A DNA stretch of 64,000 bases. It comes from Marinobacter sp. (lineage in GTDB: Bacteria; Pseudomonadota; Gammaproteobacteria; Pseudomonadales; Oleiphilaceae). The position numbers were made by a program, and so were the translations under genes. The stretch spans positions 1-64,000 of the forward strand of contig JAJUKC010000003.1 in assembly GCA_029264995.1 (NCBI GenBank). Direction: 5' to 3'. The notes under the pieces are model-generated. The model did no database searches, was not told where the DNA came from, and worked only from the letters and a program-made list of their open reading frames with translations. The first letter of the stretch is position 1. Every line of letters starts with the position of its first letter. Below are positions 27,848 to 39,988 of the stretch, one piece after another.

Positions 27848-28474
27848 TTGGCCACCCGAGCGGAACAGAAACTGAAAACCCGTCGCGCACTGATGGACGC
27901 CGCCCTCGCTCAGCTGAGCGCAGACCGGGGCTTTGGCAGCCTGAGTTTGCGGGAAGTGGCCCGGGAGGCCGGCATTGCCCCCACCTCCTTTTATCGGCAC
28001 TTCGCCGAGCTGGACGAACTTGGCCTGGCCCTGGTGGACGAAGGCGGCGTGGCCCTGCGACAGCTGATGCGCCAGGCCCGTAAACGTATTGCCCGGGACG
28101 GCAGTGCGATTTCCACTTCGGTGGATACCTTCATGGAGTACCTGGGCAACAACGCCAACCTGTTCCGCCTGATGCTGCGGGAGCGCACCGGCGTATCCAA
28201 GCCGTTCCGGACGGCGGTGAAAGCAGAGATCGACCATTTCGTAACGGAGCTGGCCGACGACCTTGGCCGGTTTGCCGACGAACAGAACAAACCCCTTGCG
28301 GAAGCCAGGATTGTCGCCGAAGCCATGGTGACACTGGTCTTCAATCAGGGCGCTGAGGCGCTGGATGCAACCCCGAAAGAGCGTGAAGAACTCAAGCAGA
28401 AACTGAAAACCGAGCTGAGAATGATTCTGGTAGGTTCCCAGACCCTGGCCCAGTGGCAGCAGGGTCTGGATTGA
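27848..28474 (+). CDS. fabR: TetR-family repressor of unsaturated fatty acid synthesis
   Basis: The 208-residue protein closely matches Fab[20 protein letters not shown] at the start, the helix-turn-helix [31 protein letters not shown] and [12 protein letters not shown], then [20 protein letters not shown]. FabR represses genes for unsaturated fatty acids in response to acyl-CoA or acyl-ACP composition. I chose the TTG at 27848 because GGAG lies seven bases upstream and it gives the E. coli-like N-terminus; an ATG at 27815 is also in frame. The target genes are not in the window. Confidence 0.88.
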   Translation: MATRAEQKLKTRRALMDAALAQLSADRGFGSLSLREVAREAGIAPTSFYRHFAELDELGLALVDEGGVALRQLMRQARKRIARDGSAISTSVDTFMEYLGNNANLFRLMLRERTGVSKPFRTAVKAEIDHFVTELADDLGRFADEQNKPLAEARIVAEAMVTLVFNQGAEALDATPKEREELKQKLKTELRMILVGSQTLAQWQQGLD

Positions 28475-28485
28475 GCTACTAAAGC

Positions 28486-28896
28486 TTAGGCAAGTTGCTC
28501 AAGTAGCGGCTGCAGCTTTGCTTTCACACTGGCTAGCTGCTCTTCTGTGTAAGGCACAGGAGGCTGCTTGCCCCATACCGGGCCGGGCCACGCGGCATCG
28601 CCCTCAAACCTCACAATATGATGCAGATGAAGCTGCGGCACCATATTGCCCAGCGCCGCCACATTCATTTTGTCGCCGCCAAACAGCTGCATCATCCCCT
28701 CACTCAATGCAGAGGACTCGAACAGCAGGCGTTGCTGCTGCTCGTTCGGCAACTCATAGATTTCCCGAATGCCTGATATGCGGGGTACCAGGATAACCCA
28801 GGGCCAGGTGTTGTCGTTCATCAGCAAGACATCACACAGACGGCTTTCCCCCAGCTTGTGGGTATCCGCCGCCAAACGCTCGTGAAGCTGGAACAT
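28486..28896 (-). CDS. HIT-family nucleotide hydrolase/transferase
   Basis: The 136-residue protein has the histidine triad in QLHLHHIVRF, then WPGPVWG. HIT enzymes cleave or transfer nucleotidyl groups from small substrates. The substrate here is unknown. I chose the ATG at 28896 because GGGGAGGGG lies just upstream. It is the last gene of the tadA-galE-ugd-HIT run, 19 bases after ugd, and converges with fabR with 11 bases between stops. Confidence 0.88.
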   Translation of the reverse strand: MFQLHERLAADTHKLGESRLCDVLLMNDNTWPWVILVPRISGIREIYELPNEQQQRLLFESSALSEGMMQLFGGDKMNVAALGNMVPQLHLHHIVRFEGDAAWPGPVWGKQPPVPYTEEQLASVKAKLQPLLEQLA

Positions 28897-28915
28897 CAAC
28901 ACCCCTCCCCGACCG

Positions 28916-30262
28916 TCAGACCGCTGAATGGAACTGGTTACGGCCGCGGCCAATGGCGTAGTAGATCAGGCCATGACGATCCAGCATTTCCGGCTCGTAC
29001 AGATTGCGACCATCAAACACCACCGGCTCACTCAGGGTTGAGGCAATCACATCAAAGTCCGGTGACCGGAATTCTTTCCACTCGGTGCAGATCACCAATA
29101 CGTCAGCCCCCTTCAACGCCTGTTCCTTGGTACCGCACAAAGTCAGTCCCTCGTGATCCCCGTAGATGCGCTGGGTTTCTTCCATGGCTTCCGGATCGAA
29201 AGCCTGCACCTTCGCACCGGCTTTCCAGAGATCTTCCATCAGGGTGCGGGACGACGCTTCGCGCATATCGTCGGTGTTGGGCTTGAACGCCAGCCCCCAC
29301 AGCGCCACGGTCTTGCCCTTCAGGTCACCCTGGAAGTAATGCGAGACCTTGTCGAACAGCACGTGCTTCTGGGCATAGTTGACGGCTTCCACTGCATTCA
29401 GCAGCTTGGATTCGTAATCACAGTCGCGGGCGGTGCGGGCCAGGGCCTGCACATCTTTCGGGAAGCAGGAACCGCCGTAACCGCAACCCGGGTAAATAAA
29501 GTGATAACCGATACGCGGGTCAGAACCGATACCCCGGCGCACTTCTTCAATATCCGCACCCAGCCGCTCGGCCAGGTTTGCCACTTCGTTCATGAAGCTG
29601 ATCTTGGTGGCCAGCATGGCGTTAGCGGCGTACTTGGTCAGCTCCGCAGAACGGATGTCCATGAAGATCATGCGATCGTGGTTGCGGTTGAACGGGTAGT
29701 ACACTTCCCGCAACAGATCCGCCGCCTTTTCGCTCTCGGTGCCAACTACAATCCGGTCCGGCTTCATGAAATCGTTGATGGCAGCGCCTTCTTTCAGGAA
29801 TTCCGGGTTAGACACCACGTCAAAATCCAGTTCCAGCCCCCGCTTGTCCAACTGGGCACGAACCGCCGCCTTGACCTTGTCGCCAGTCCCGACCGGTACG
29901 GTGGACTTGTCCACCACCACCTTGTAATCCTCCATGTGCTGGCCAATGGATTTCGCCACGGCCAGAACATACTGAAGATCCGCAGAACCATCTTCATCCG
30001 GTGGCGTGCCAACGGCAATAAACTGGAGAGTGCCGTGTTTGACCGCCTCTTCAGTGTCCGTGGTAAATGCCAGGCGACCAGCCTCAACGGTGTGCTTGAC
30101 GATGTTGTCCAGGCCCGGCTCGTAAATAGGAATCTGGCCGTTCTTCAGTTTTTCGATCTTGCCCTGGTCAACGTCCATGCACAGCACGTGGTGCCCGACA
30201 TCCGCCAGACAGGCGCCGGTCACAAGCCCGACATAACCGGTTCCAAAAATCGTAATCTTCAT
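28916..30262 (-). CDS. ugd: UDP-glucose 6-dehydrogenase
   Basis: The 448-residue enzyme oxidises UDP-glucose to UDP-glucuronate with NAD. It has the Rossmann motif FGTGYVGL at residues 5-12, the [12 protein letters not shown] segment, [20 protein letters not shown], and the catalytic cysteine in [17 protein letters not shown]-binding C-terminal domain follows ([18 protein letters not shown]). It is in a run with galE and supplies the substrate for the epimerase at 8139. Confidence 0.96.
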   Translation of the reverse strand: MKITIFGTGYVGLVTGACLADVGHHVLCMDVDQGKIEKLKNGQIPIYEPGLDNIVKHTVEAGRLAFTTDTEEAVKHGTLQFIAVGTPPDEDGSADLQYVLAVAKSIGQHMEDYKVVVDKSTVPVGTGDKVKAAVRAQLDKRGLELDFDVVSNPEFLKEGAAINDFMKPDRIVVGTESEKAADLLREVYYPFNRNHDRMIFMDIRSAELTKYAANAMLATKISFMNEVANLAERLGADIEEVRRGIGSDPRIGYHFIYPGCGYGGSCFPKDVQALARTARDCDYESKLLNAVEAVNYAQKHVLFDKVSHYFQGDLKGKTVALWGLAFKPNTDDMREASSRTLMEDLWKAGAKVQAFDPEAMEETQRIYGDHEGLTLCGTKEQALKGADVLVICTEWKEFRSPDFDVIASTLSEPVVFDGRNLYEPEMLDRHGLIYYAIGRGRNQFHSAV

Positions 30263-30295
30263 GCAACTCTTCCTGAAAATTTAGAATGAAAACTG

Positions 30296-31285
30296 TCAGT
30301 GGCCTGCTTTCTTTTGCTGCCAGATCTTTTCCCAGGCCAGCGCGGTCCGCACAATGGTATTCAGATCGTCGTAATCCGGCTGCCAGCCCAGCACGCTCTT
30401 GATCCGTGTATTATCGGCCATCAGCGCGGCCGGGTCGCCGGCTCGGCGTCCGGTTTCCTGTACCGGGAAATCAACGCCGGACTCGGCTTTCACCACATCG
30501 ATCACTTCACGCACGGTGAAACCACGGCCATAACCGCAATTGAGTACCTGGGACTCGCCACCTTTGGCCATATAATCCAGCGCCATAACATGGGCCTTGG
30601 CCAGATCTTCCACGTGGATGTAGTCACGGATACAGGTACCGTCACGAGTCTCGTAGTCGGTGCCAAACACACTCATGCCGTCTCGCTGCCCGGTCACGCA
30701 CTCGCAGGCTACCTTGATCAGGTGCGTTGCCTCCGGCGTTGCCTGCCCCAACAAGCCGTCCGAATTGGCGCCGGCCACATTGAAATAGCGCAGGATCACG
30801 TAATTCAGACTGCTGGCAGCGGCGAGGTCCATCATCATGCGCTCGCTCATCATTTTCGAAGCGCCGTAAGGGTTGATGGGGGACAGCGGAAGGTCTTCGG
30901 TCAGCACCGTTTCTTCCGGCATGCCATACACAGCGGCCGTGGAGGAGAACACCATGTAGGGCACCTGGTGGTGCTCTACCGCCTTGAGAAGGTTCAGGGT
31001 GTTCCGGGTGTTGTTGCTGTAGTACTTGAGGGGGTTGGAAACGGATTCCGGTACCACGATATTGGCGGCAAAGTGCAGTACCGCCTCGAACTTATGCTGC
31101 GAAAAAACCGCACTGAGGGCTTGCTCATCGGCAAGGTCGCCGACCACCAGCTCGCCGGCGGTCACCGCCCATCGATAGCCGGTGGAAAGATTGTCGAAAA
31201 CCACAATGTCGTGGCCTGCTGCTGCCAGCTGCCGGACCACATGACTGCCGATATATCCGGCACCGCCGGTAACAAGTACTTTCAC
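30296..31285 (-). CDS. galE: UDP-glucose 4-epimerase
   Basis: The 329-residue epimerase interconverts UDP-glucose and UDP-galactose. It has GGAGYIGSHV at residues 7-16, SSTAAVYG with the catalytic Ser/Thr, YGASKMMSE with Tyr and Lys, and the late YNCGYGRG-like NCGYGRGFTVREVI. The start is GTG at 31285 with AAGGAG upstream. It lies six bases after tadA and 33 bases before ugd. Confidence 0.95.
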   Translation of the reverse strand: MKVLVTGGAGYIGSHVVRQLAAAGHDIVVFDNLSTGYRWAVTAGELVVGDLADEQALSAVFSQHKFEAVLHFAANIVVPESVSNPLKYYSNNTRNTLNLLKAVEHHQVPYMVFSSTAAVYGMPEETVLTEDLPLSPINPYGASKMMSERMMMDLAAASSLNYVILRYFNVAGANSDGLLGQATPEATHLIKVACECVTGQRDGMSVFGTDYETRDGTCIRDYIHVEDLAKAHVMALDYMAKGGESQVLNCGYGRGFTVREVIDVVKAESGVDFPVQETGRRAGDPAALMADNTRIKSVLGWQPDYDDLNTIVRTALAWEKIWQQKKAGH

Positions 31286-31291
31286 GCAGAG

Positions 31292-31795
31292 TTACTCCTT
31301 CCCTGAATTCTGTTTACGCCGCCGCCGAATCTCCGCCCGCCGCCGGCTGAAAAAATCACTGATAACCTGGCCGCACTCGTCTTCCAGGACACTGCCTTCC
31401 GCTTCTACTTGCCAGTTAAGGTGGGCCTCGTCCAGCGTACGCCGGGCAGATTCTACCGCGCCCGCTTTGGGCTCACGGGCACCATACACAAGGCGACTGA
31501 TGCGGCTGTGCACTATGGCTCCCACACACATGGTGCAAGGCTCCAGGGTGACGTATAAGGTTGCCCCGGTCAGCCGGTAATTTCCTGCCCTGGCAGAGGC
31601 ATCGCGCAAGGCCCGAATCTCCGCATGGGCCGTGGGGTCGCAACCGGTAATGGGTGCATTGTAACCCACGCCCAGCTCCTGGCCATCACGGACCACAATC
31701 GCACCAACGGGCACTTCGCCTATCGAGGCCGCCCGTTCCGCCAGCATCAGCGCACGAGCCATCCAGTATTCGTCATTCTTTGGTAATTCCGACAT
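31292..31795 (-). CDS. tadA: tRNA-specific adenosine deaminase
   Basis: The 167-residue zinc deaminase converts adenosine 34 to inosine in tRNA-Arg(ACG). The zinc ligands are in HAEIRAL and PCTMCVGAI, and the proton-shuttling Glu is in the same HAE. The C-terminal tail is strongly basic (FFSRRRAEIRRRRKQ), suited to tRNA binding. It is first in a four-gene run with galE, ugd and a HIT gene, an unusual company for a tRNA enzyme. Confidence 0.95.
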   Translation of the reverse strand: MSELPKNDEYWMARALMLAERAASIGEVPVGAIVVRDGQELGVGYNAPITGCDPTAHAEIRALRDASARAGNYRLTGATLYVTLEPCTMCVGAIVHSRISRLVYGAREPKAGAVESARRTLDEAHLNWQVEAEGSVLEDECGQVISDFFSRRRAEIRRRRKQNSGKE

Positions 31796-32066
31796 AAACG
31801 CGGCTCTGCTGATAACGCCTTATACAACTACGATATTGCCCAACCCCGAAAGCGCCACGAAAATACCATTATTCGCCGTCTTAACCAAGCGACGGCCCAA
31901 GCGGGCCCGCACTGAAAGCAGAATTTTCACTTAGACAACTGTCATACCTTTTCACCTTTCAGTGCCTATACTGACGTAGGTCATGTTTCAGTCAGTGCAG
32001 TCCGTGCAAGACTTACAAGAACCTGAATCGCATCTGCAGCCGCAGACCCTTCAAGGAGAGAACGTT

Positions 32067-33098
32067 ATGAAAGCATTGGTATTTCACGGACCAGGCAAGC
32101 GCAGTTGGGAAGACAAGCCGAAACCCGCAATCGAGAAACCCACAGATGCCGTGGTGCGCATCACCCATACCACCATTTGCGGCACCGACCTGCACATCCT
32201 GAAAGGCGATGTGCCAGCGGTCACGAAAGGTCGCACTCTCGGCCACGAAGGCGTGGGAGTGGTCGAAGAAGTGGGTGACGGAGTAAGTAACATCAAGGTT
32301 GGCGACAAAGTGTTGATTTCCTGCGTCACCTCCTGCGGGCGTTGCGACTACTGTAAGCGCGGCATCTATGCCCACTGCCGGGACGGCGGCTGGATTCTGG
32401 GGCATTTGATCGATGGCACCCAGGCCGAGTATGTACGCATCCCCCATGCCGACAACAGCCTGTACCACCTGCCTTCAGGAATGGACCCGGCTGCTGCGGT
32501 GATGCTCAGCGACATCCTGCCCACAGGACACGAGATTGGCGCTCTCGCCGGCGAAGTCAAACTGGGGGACACAGTCGCCATCATCGGCGCCGGCCCCATC
32601 GGACTGGCCGCCGTAATGACCTCCCGCTTCTACTCACCGGCGCGTATCATCATGATTGATCCGGACGAGAACCGCCTGGCAATGGCCAGGATGCTGGGGG
32701 CCACAGACACCATCGCCCGAGACCCCATCGAAACCATCAAAGAACTGACCAACGGTGAGGGTGTAGACGTTGCCATGGAGGCGGTCGGCATACCTGAGAC
32801 CTTCGATATCTGCCAGAGCATCATTCGCGCTGGCGGCAACATCGCGAATATCGGCGTACACGGCAAAAGCGTAGAGTTCCGGCTGCAGGACCTGTGGATC
32901 AAAAACATCACGGTACGCACCGGCTTGGTGAGCACCAACACCATTCCGGTGCTGATGAAGGTCGTCGAGAGTGGCGATGTGAAGCCGGAGGACCTGGTCA
33001 CACACCGCCTCAAGCTCAACGATATCGAAAAAGCCTACGACATCTTCAGCCAGGCGGCGAAGGAGAAAGCAGTCAAGATGTTGCTGACCGCCGAATGA
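32067..33098 (+). CDS. Zinc-dependent alcohol dehydrogenase
   Basis: The 343-residue MDR enzyme has catalytic zinc ligands Cys38, His60 and Glu61 (in GHEGVG), four structural-zinc cysteines at 90, 93, 96 and 104, and the NAD-binding GAGPIGLAA. It oxidises alcohols or reduces aldehydes; the substrate is not evident. The segment CRDGGWILGHLIDGTQAEYVRIP is typical of short-chain alcohol or 2,3-butanediol-type relatives. The ATG at 32067 has AAGGAG upstream. The 271-base upstream spacer contains TATACT at 31967 but no good -35, so activation may be needed. Confidence 0.9.
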   Translation: MKALVFHGPGKRSWEDKPKPAIEKPTDAVVRITHTTICGTDLHILKGDVPAVTKGRTLGHEGVGVVEEVGDGVSNIKVGDKVLISCVTSCGRCDYCKRGIYAHCRDGGWILGHLIDGTQAEYVRIPHADNSLYHLPSGMDPAAAVMLSDILPTGHEIGALAGEVKLGDTVAIIGAGPIGLAAVMTSRFYSPARIIMIDPDENRLAMARMLGATDTIARDPIETIKELTNGEGVDVAMEAVGIPETFDICQSIIRAGGNIANIGVHGKSVEFRLQDLWIKNITVRTGLVSTNTIPVLMKVVESGDVKPEDLVTHRLKLNDIEKAYDIFSQAAKEKAVKMLLTAE

Positions 33099-33111
33099 CG
33101 ACCTGAAAACG

Positions 33112-33145
33112 AAAAAAGGCGGCAAGCATCCCTGCTTGCCGCCTT
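33112..33145 (-). terminator. Terminator of guaA
   Basis: AAGGCGGCAAGCA (33116-33128) pairs perfectly over 13 bases with TGCTTGCCGCCTT (33133-33145) around TCCC. The T run lies on the minus-strand side, so it mainly terminates guaA and may also block reading from the dehydrogenase gene. Confidence 0.88.
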
Positions 33146-33165
33146 CCGGCTCTAGCCTGCCCGAC

Positions 33166-34743
33166 TCATTCCCATTCAATGGTCGCGGGCGGCTTGGACG
33201 AAATATCGTAGGTCACCCGTGATACTCCGGAAATCTCGTTGATAATCCGGTTGGATACGGTTTCCAGCAGTTCGTACGGGAGCCGCGCCCAGCGTGCGGT
33301 CATAAAGTCCACGGTTTCCACGGCACGAATCGCAATCACGTATTCGTAGCGGCGGGCATCACCCACCACACCCACCGACTTCACCGGCAGGAACACGGCA
33401 AAGGCCTGGCTGGTCTTGTGGTACAGGTCCGCCCGGTGCAGCTCTTCCAGGAAAATGGCGTCTGCGCGGCGCAGAATCTCGGCGTACTCTTTCTTCACTT
33501 CGCCAAGGATACGCACACCCAGGCCCGGCCCCGGGAACGGGTGGCGATAAACCATGTCGTAAGGCAGGCCAAGCTCAAGGCCAATCTTGCGGACCTCGTC
33601 CTTAAACAGCTCGCGCAGCGGCTCTACCAGTTTCATCTTCATGGTTTCCGGCAAGCCACCGACATTATGGTGCGACTTGATGACATGGGCTTTACCGGTT
33701 TTGGACGCAGCGGATTCAATCACGTCCGGATAGATGGTGCCCTGGGCCAGCCAGTTCACATCCTTGATCTTCGCGGCTTCAGCATCAAACACGTCAATAA
33801 AGGTGTTACCGATGATCTTACGCTTCTGCTCCGGATCGTTCACGCCCTTGAGCTTGGACAGGAAGAGATCTTCGGCATCGGCCCGGATTACCTTCACACC
33901 CATGTTGCTGGCGAACATGTCCATCACCTGGTCGCCCTCGTGCAGGCGCAGCAGGCCGTTGTCCACGAATACGCAGGTCAGCTGGTCACCAATGGCCTTG
34001 TGTAGCAGTGCGGCGGTAACCGAGGAATCCACACCACCGGACAGGCCCAGCAGCACCTTGTCGGAACCTACCTGCTCGCGAATCTGCCGAACGGCATCGT
34101 CAACGATCTTGGCCGGGGTCCACAGAGCCTCACAGCCGGAGATGGTCAGGACAAAGTGCTCGAGGATGCGCTTGCCCTGCAGGGTGTGAGTCACTTCCGG
34201 GTGGAACTGAACGCCGTACAGGTTGCGGCTCAGGTCCTGCATGGCGGCAATCGGCGCGCTCTCAGTGGAGGCCAACAGCTCGAAGCCTTCCGGCATGGCG
34301 ACCACCTTGTCACCGTGGCTCATCCAGACGTCCAGCAGGGAATCACCAGCCGGCGTCAGGTGGTCGGTAATGTCTGCCAGCAGCGGGCCCTTGGCACGAA
34401 CCTTCACCTGGGCATAACCGAACTCGCGCTTCTCGGAGCTGGCCACCCGGCCACCAAGCTGCTCGGCCATGGTCTGCATGCCGTAGCAAATACCCAGCAC
34501 CGGGATGCCTTTGTCGAACAGGCCTTCCGGAGCACGGGGACCACCCAGCTGGGTTACCGACTCCGGACCACCGGCCAGAATGATGCCTTTGGGATTGAAC
34601 TCGGCGAGCTCTTCGTCGGTGATATCAAAGGCTTTGATCTCGCAGTACACGCCGATTTCCCGAACGCGGCGGGCGATCAACTGGGTGTACTGGGAACCGA
34701 AATCAAGAATCAGGATACGGTGGTCGTGAATGTTCTGAGCCAT
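33166..34743 (-). CDS. guaA: GMP synthase (glutamine-hydrolysing)
   Basis: The 525-residue enzyme aminates XMP to GMP. The N-terminal class I amidotransferase has the nucleophile in GICYGMQ and the His/Glu pair in QFHPEVTHT. The ATP-pyrophosphatase domain has the P-loop LSGGVDSS, and the C-terminal dimer domain contains [12 protein letters not shown] and ends in PPATIEWE. It follows guaB by 64 bases with a terminator-like hairpin between them. Confidence 0.98.
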   Translation of the reverse strand: MAQNIHDHRILILDFGSQYTQLIARRVREIGVYCEIKAFDITDEELAEFNPKGIILAGGPESVTQLGGPRAPEGLFDKGIPVLGICYGMQTMAEQLGGRVASSEKREFGYAQVKVRAKGPLLADITDHLTPAGDSLLDVWMSHGDKVVAMPEGFELLASTESAPIAAMQDLSRNLYGVQFHPEVTHTLQGKRILEHFVLTISGCEALWTPAKIVDDAVRQIREQVGSDKVLLGLSGGVDSSVTAALLHKAIGDQLTCVFVDNGLLRLHEGDQVMDMFASNMGVKVIRADAEDLFLSKLKGVNDPEQKRKIIGNTFIDVFDAEAAKIKDVNWLAQGTIYPDVIESAASKTGKAHVIKSHHNVGGLPETMKMKLVEPLRELFKDEVRKIGLELGLPYDMVYRHPFPGPGLGVRILGEVKKEYAEILRRADAIFLEELHRADLYHKTSQAFAVFLPVKSVGVVGDARRYEYVIAIRAVETVDFMTARWARLPYELLETVSNRIINEISGVSRVTYDISSKPPATIEWE

Positions 34744-34761
34744 GGAGTCCTCGGGCTTTAA

Positions 34762-34791
34762 AAAAACAACGCGGCCCGGAAACCGGGCCGC
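34762..34791 (-). terminator. Terminator-like hairpin between guaB and guaA
   Basis: On the minus strand GCGGCCCGG pairs with CCGGGCCGC around TTT, followed by GTTGTTTTTTT. It lies between guaB and guaA and should lower transcription from one into the other. Confidence 0.8.
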
Positions 34792-34807
34792 ATCAGATCA
34801 GGCAGAA

Positions 34808-36346
<1,539 letters not shown>

Positions 36347-36357
36347 TTAATCGATCT

Positions 36358-36386
36358 ATTATAAAGTGGTGCGTAAGGACAGTAAA
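36358..36386 (-). promoter_or_regulatory. Probable guaB promoter
   Basis: On the minus strand TTTACT (36386-36381) and a perfect TATAAT (36363-36358) are spaced by 17 bases. This would give a leader of about 80 bases with a small GC-rich hairpin before guaB. Confidence 0.65.
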
Positions 36387-36485
36387 CCGCGCGGTTTTTG
36401 CCATTTGGTTGCATCTTTTTGAATTTCCGTTATTTTTGGCCATCTCTTTCGGCTATTGCTTATGAATAATCCTGGAGCCCGCCCT

Positions 36486-37841
36486 GTGAGCACCCCCTAT
36501 CCGGACACCCGCCCACGAGCACTAACGGTCAGTGAGCTCAATCACCAGGCGCGCCACCTGCTGGAATCAAGCTTTATGCAGGTCTGGGTTGAAGGGGAGC
36601 TCTCCGGCTTTTCCAGACCTTCCTCCGGGCACTGGTATTTCTCGCTCAAAGATCAGAAATGCCAGATCCGCTGTGCCATGTTCCGTGGTGCCAACCAGCG
36701 CATCCGCACCCTGCCCCGGGAAGGTGACCAGATCCGGATTCGCGGCAAGGTGACCCTGTACGAGAACCGCGGCGATTTCCAGATCATCGTGGAACACCTC
36801 GAACCCGCTGGCCTCGGTGCGCTCCAGCAGGCTTTCGAGGCACTCAAAGCGAGACTCCAGGGCGAAGGCCTGTTTGATCCAGCCCGAAAGAAACCGATTC
36901 CCGCCACGCCCAGACATATTGGTGTCGTTACCTCGCCAACTGGCGCCGCCATCCACGATATTTTGACGGTACTCAAGCGGCGCTGCCCGGCTATTCCGGT
37001 TACGCTCTATCCCACCGCCGTTCAGGGCCAGGCGGCCACCGCAGATATCGTCCAGGCCATTGACCGTGCTCAACGGCACGGTCTCGCCGATGTCCTGATC
37101 ATCGGCCGGGGTGGCGGCTCCCTGGAAGATCTGTGGTGCTTTAACGAAGAAGCCGTCGCCCGGGCCATTGCCGCCTGCTCCATCCCTACCGTCAGCGCCG
37201 TTGGCCATGAGGTTGACGTCACCATTGCTGATTTTGTCGCGGACCTGAGAACCCCCACGCCGTCGGCAGCCGCTGAAAAGATTTCACCCGACCAGCAGGA
37301 CTGGCTCCGCCGCCTGGCTGAGCAGCAGGGGCGGCTTGGCCAGTCTGCACGCCGCTTATTGCAAAGGCTGGATAACCAGTTGGGGCACCTGTCTGCCCGG
37401 CTCCGGGATCCTCGACGGGAACTGCTGGAAAAGGCGCAACGCATGGATGAGCTTGAGATGCGGCTGAATAAGGCGATCAGTGGCAGACTGGGCCAGCAGA
37501 AGCAGAAAACCGATTACCTGCTTCAACGGATGAGCGCGCAATCCCCACGCCGAACCCTGAAAACCGCAAGTGAACAGACCCAACAGCTCGAGGAACGCCT
37601 GACACTCGCGGCCCGGCACCTGCTGCGCCAAAAAGACGAGCGATTGCAGCACATTGCACAAACCCTTCATGTGGTCAGCCCTCTGGCCACCCTCGGAAGA
37701 GGCTACGCCATCGTCAAAGACGACAATGACCGGATCGTTCGCAAGGCTGGTGATCTGGAAACTGGCAGTCAGATTACCGCAAGACTTGGTCACGGCTCGG
37801 TGTCCGCCCGGGTGACAGAGATCAATTCTTCGAGCGAATAG
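36486..37841 (+). CDS. xseA: Exodeoxyribonuclease VII large subunit
   Basis: The 451-residue protein has an N-terminal OB-fold ([20 protein letters not shown]), the catalytic domain with [32 protein letters not shown] and [20 protein letters not shown], then a long coiled coil. The enzyme degrades single-stranded DNA with the small subunit XseB, which is not in the window. The frame opens earlier (ATG at 36462), but a GTG at 36486 with GGAG eight bases upstream gives the standard N-terminus. It is divergent from guaB. Confidence 0.96.
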   Translation: MSTPYPDTRPRALTVSELNHQARHLLESSFMQVWVEGELSGFSRPSSGHWYFSLKDQKCQIRCAMFRGANQRIRTLPREGDQIRIRGKVTLYENRGDFQIIVEHLEPAGLGALQQAFEALKARLQGEGLFDPARKKPIPATPRHIGVVTSPTGAAIHDILTVLKRRCPAIPVTLYPTAVQGQAATADIVQAIDRAQRHGLADVLIIGRGGGSLEDLWCFNEEAVARAIAACSIPTVSAVGHEVDVTIADFVADLRTPTPSAAAEKISPDQQDWLRRLAEQQGRLGQSARRLLQRLDNQLGHLSARLRDPRRELLEKAQRMDELEMRLNKAISGRLGQQKQKTDYLLQRMSAQSPRRTLKTASEQTQQLEERLTLAARHLLRQKDERLQHIAQTLHVVSPLATLGRGYAIVKDDNDRIVRKAGDLETGSQITARLGHGSVSARVTEINSSSE

Positions 37842-37954
37842 AGCCGCAGAGCCTGGCAACTACGCCTATGGTCTACTAGCCCCGGATTTCAAAGCTCCTA
37901 AAGTTGTCAATAACAACGATAAAACAACAACACGGACAACCGAGGTGGAGCACA

Positions 37955-39829
37955 ATGAGCTACAACTCCGAATTTCGCCGGTCCATTGACCAGCGGGATG
38001 ATTTCTGGCGCGAGCAGGCGCAGCACATCGACTGGATCAAAGCACCGAATACGATCTGGCGCGCCCTCGACAATGGCCACGGCGAGTGGTTTCCAGACGG
38101 GGAACTGAACACCAGCGACGTTGCTCTGGATGCCAATATCCGTGCCGGCCGTGGCGACCAGAAAGCCCTGATTTACGACTCCCCGGTCACCAATACCAAG
38201 CAGTCATTTACCTACAACGAACTGCGTGATGAAGTCGCTCTGTTTGCCGGCGCCCTGCGCGCCCGCGGAGTCGAAAAAGGTGACCGCGTCATCATCTACA
38301 TGCCGATGATTCCTCAGGCGGCCATCGCCATGCTGGCCTGCGCCCGGCTGGGTGCAATCCACTCGGTGGTCTTCGGCGGTTTTGCAGCACACGAACTGGC
38401 CGTTCGCATTGAAGATGCCAAGCCCAAGGCCCTGATTACCGCCTCCTGCGGCATCGAAGTTACCAAGGTGATCGAATACAAACCGCTGGTAGACAAGGCC
38501 ATAGAGCAGTCCAGCCACAAACCGGACGCCTGCGTGGTATTCCAGCGGCCGCAGGTCAAGGCAACCATGCAGGAAGGCCGAGACTTTGACTGGAACGAGA
38601 TCGTGGCCAACGCCACCCCGGCGGATCCGGTACCCGTCAAGGCCAACGACCCGCTTTATATTCTCTACACCTCTGGTACCACTGGAACACCCAAAGGTGT
38701 TGTCCGTGACAACGGGGGCCACGCCGTTGCCCTCACTTACAGCATGAAACTGGTTTACGATGCCAAACCCGGCGACGTTTACTGGACGGCCTCTGATGTT
38801 GGCTGGGTGGTTGGCCACAGCTACATTGTCTATGCCCCTCTCTTTACTGGTTGCACCACCATATTTTACGAAGGCAAACCGGTAAAAACCCCGGATGCCG
38901 GCGCATTCTGGCGTGTGGTTCAGGATCACAAAGTCAACATGCTGTTTACCGCGCCCACCGCATTCCGTGCAGTGCGCAAGGAAGACCCGGAAGCAGATCA
39001 GCTGAGCCGCTACGATGTCTCCTCTCTCAAACGCATCTTCCTGGCCGGCGAGCGCCTGGATCCCCCGACCTACGAATGGCTGAAAGAGCACACCGGGCTG
39101 CCCATCCTCGATCACTGGTGGCAGACCGAAACCGGCTGGGCCATTTGCTGCAACCCGGTTGGCATTGAAATGATGACTACCAAACCCGGTTCTGCAACCG
39201 TCCCCTCACCCGGCTTCAACGTTCAGGTGGTGGACATGGAAGGCAGCCAGGTGCCGGCGGGCGAACAGGGTCAGATTGCGGTGAAACTGCCGCTGCCCCC
39301 AGGCTGCCTGATGACCGTATGGGGCGACGACAAGCGCTTTCAGAACAGCTACCTGAAGCCGATTCCTGGCTTCTACAGCTCAGGCGACGGTGGCTTTATC
39401 GATGATGACGGCTACGTCTTCATCATGGGTCGGACGGATGATGTGATCAACGTCGCCGGGCACCGGCTCTCTACCGGCGAGATGGAAGAAGTCGTTGCGT
39501 CCCATCCGGCCATCGCGGAATGCTGTGTGGTGGGCGCCCATGACGACATGAAGGGACAGATTCCGGTTGGCCTGGTGCTGATCAAAGATGGCGCCACTAT
39601 CGACCAGGACGAACTGGAGGAGGAGCTGGTAGAGATGGTTCGCGAGAAGATCGGGGCCATTGCCTGCTTCCGCCGAGCCATCGTCGTTGACCGGTTGCCC
39701 AAGACCCGCTCCGGCAAGATCCTGCGCCGGATCATTCGCCAGATTGCCGATGGTGAGGAGTACACGGTACCCAGCACCATCGACGACCCGGCCATACTGG
39801 AAGAAATCAGCGAGAAATTCGGTCGCTGA
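37955..39829 (+). CDS. prpE: Propionyl-CoA synthetase-like AMP-forming acyl-CoA synthetase
   Basis: The 624-residue enzyme activates a short-chain acid through an acyl-adenylate. It has the P-loop LYTSGTTGTPKG, WWQTETGW, FYSSGDGGF, GRTDDVINVAGHRLSTGE and the acetylatable lysine in LPKTRSGKILRR. The N-terminal SYNSEF-RRSIDQRDDFW and the overall pattern are closer to PrpE than to acetyl-CoA synthetase. No prpBCD genes are nearby, so propionate or a similar acid is inferred. The ATG at 37955 has GGTGGAG upstream. Confidence 0.85.
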   Translation: MSYNSEFRRSIDQRDDFWREQAQHIDWIKAPNTIWRALDNGHGEWFPDGELNTSDVALDANIRAGRGDQKALIYDSPVTNTKQSFTYNELRDEVALFAGALRARGVEKGDRVIIYMPMIPQAAIAMLACARLGAIHSVVFGGFAAHELAVRIEDAKPKALITASCGIEVTKVIEYKPLVDKAIEQSSHKPDACVVFQRPQVKATMQEGRDFDWNEIVANATPADPVPVKANDPLYILYTSGTTGTPKGVVRDNGGHAVALTYSMKLVYDAKPGDVYWTASDVGWVVGHSYIVYAPLFTGCTTIFYEGKPVKTPDAGAFWRVVQDHKVNMLFTAPTAFRAVRKEDPEADQLSRYDVSSLKRIFLAGERLDPPTYEWLKEHTGLPILDHWWQTETGWAICCNPVGIEMMTTKPGSATVPSPGFNVQVVDMEGSQVPAGEQGQIAVKLPLPPGCLMTVWGDDKRFQNSYLKPIPGFYSSGDGGFIDDDGYVFIMGRTDDVINVAGHRLSTGEMEEVVASHPAIAECCVVGAHDDMKGQIPVGLVLIKDGATIDQDELEEELVEMVREKIGAIACFRRAIVVDRLPKTRSGKILRRIIRQIADGEEYTVPSTIDDPAILEEISEKFGR

Positions 39830-39858
39830 TCAAACCTCCATCCGCTGAGCCACACAAC

Positions 39859-39896
39859 ACCCGGGGCGCTCTTGATCAAGAGCAGCCCCGGGTTTC
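39859..39896 (+). terminator. Probable terminator after prpE
   Basis: ACCCGGGGC (39859-39867) pairs with GCCCCGGGT (39885-39893), and inner CTCTT/AAGAG extends the stem. Only a short T run follows, so strength is uncertain. Confidence 0.65.
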
Positions 39897-39960
39897 ACTT
39901 TCATTACAACTTATTGTTTTTTATCAATTAAAAAACGCTTGCTGATCATAAAAAAAACAA

Positions 39961-39988
39961 TTGACGCCGTTCAAAGTCGGTCTATACT
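39961..39988 (+). promoter_or_regulatory. Promoter of the cold-shock gene with long leader
   Basis: TTGACG (39961-39966) and TATACT (39983-39988) are spaced by 16 bases after an AT-rich stretch. Transcription from about 39995 would give a leader of some 148 bases before the ATG at 40143. Long structured leaders are typical of cspA-type genes, where they control cold-dependent translation. Confidence 0.65.

Noticed and set aside
31961..31972. TATACT as a promoter of the alcohol dehydrogenase gene
   Set aside because: The -10 match is good, but no -35 hexamer lies at suitable spacing, so I did not list it as a promoter.
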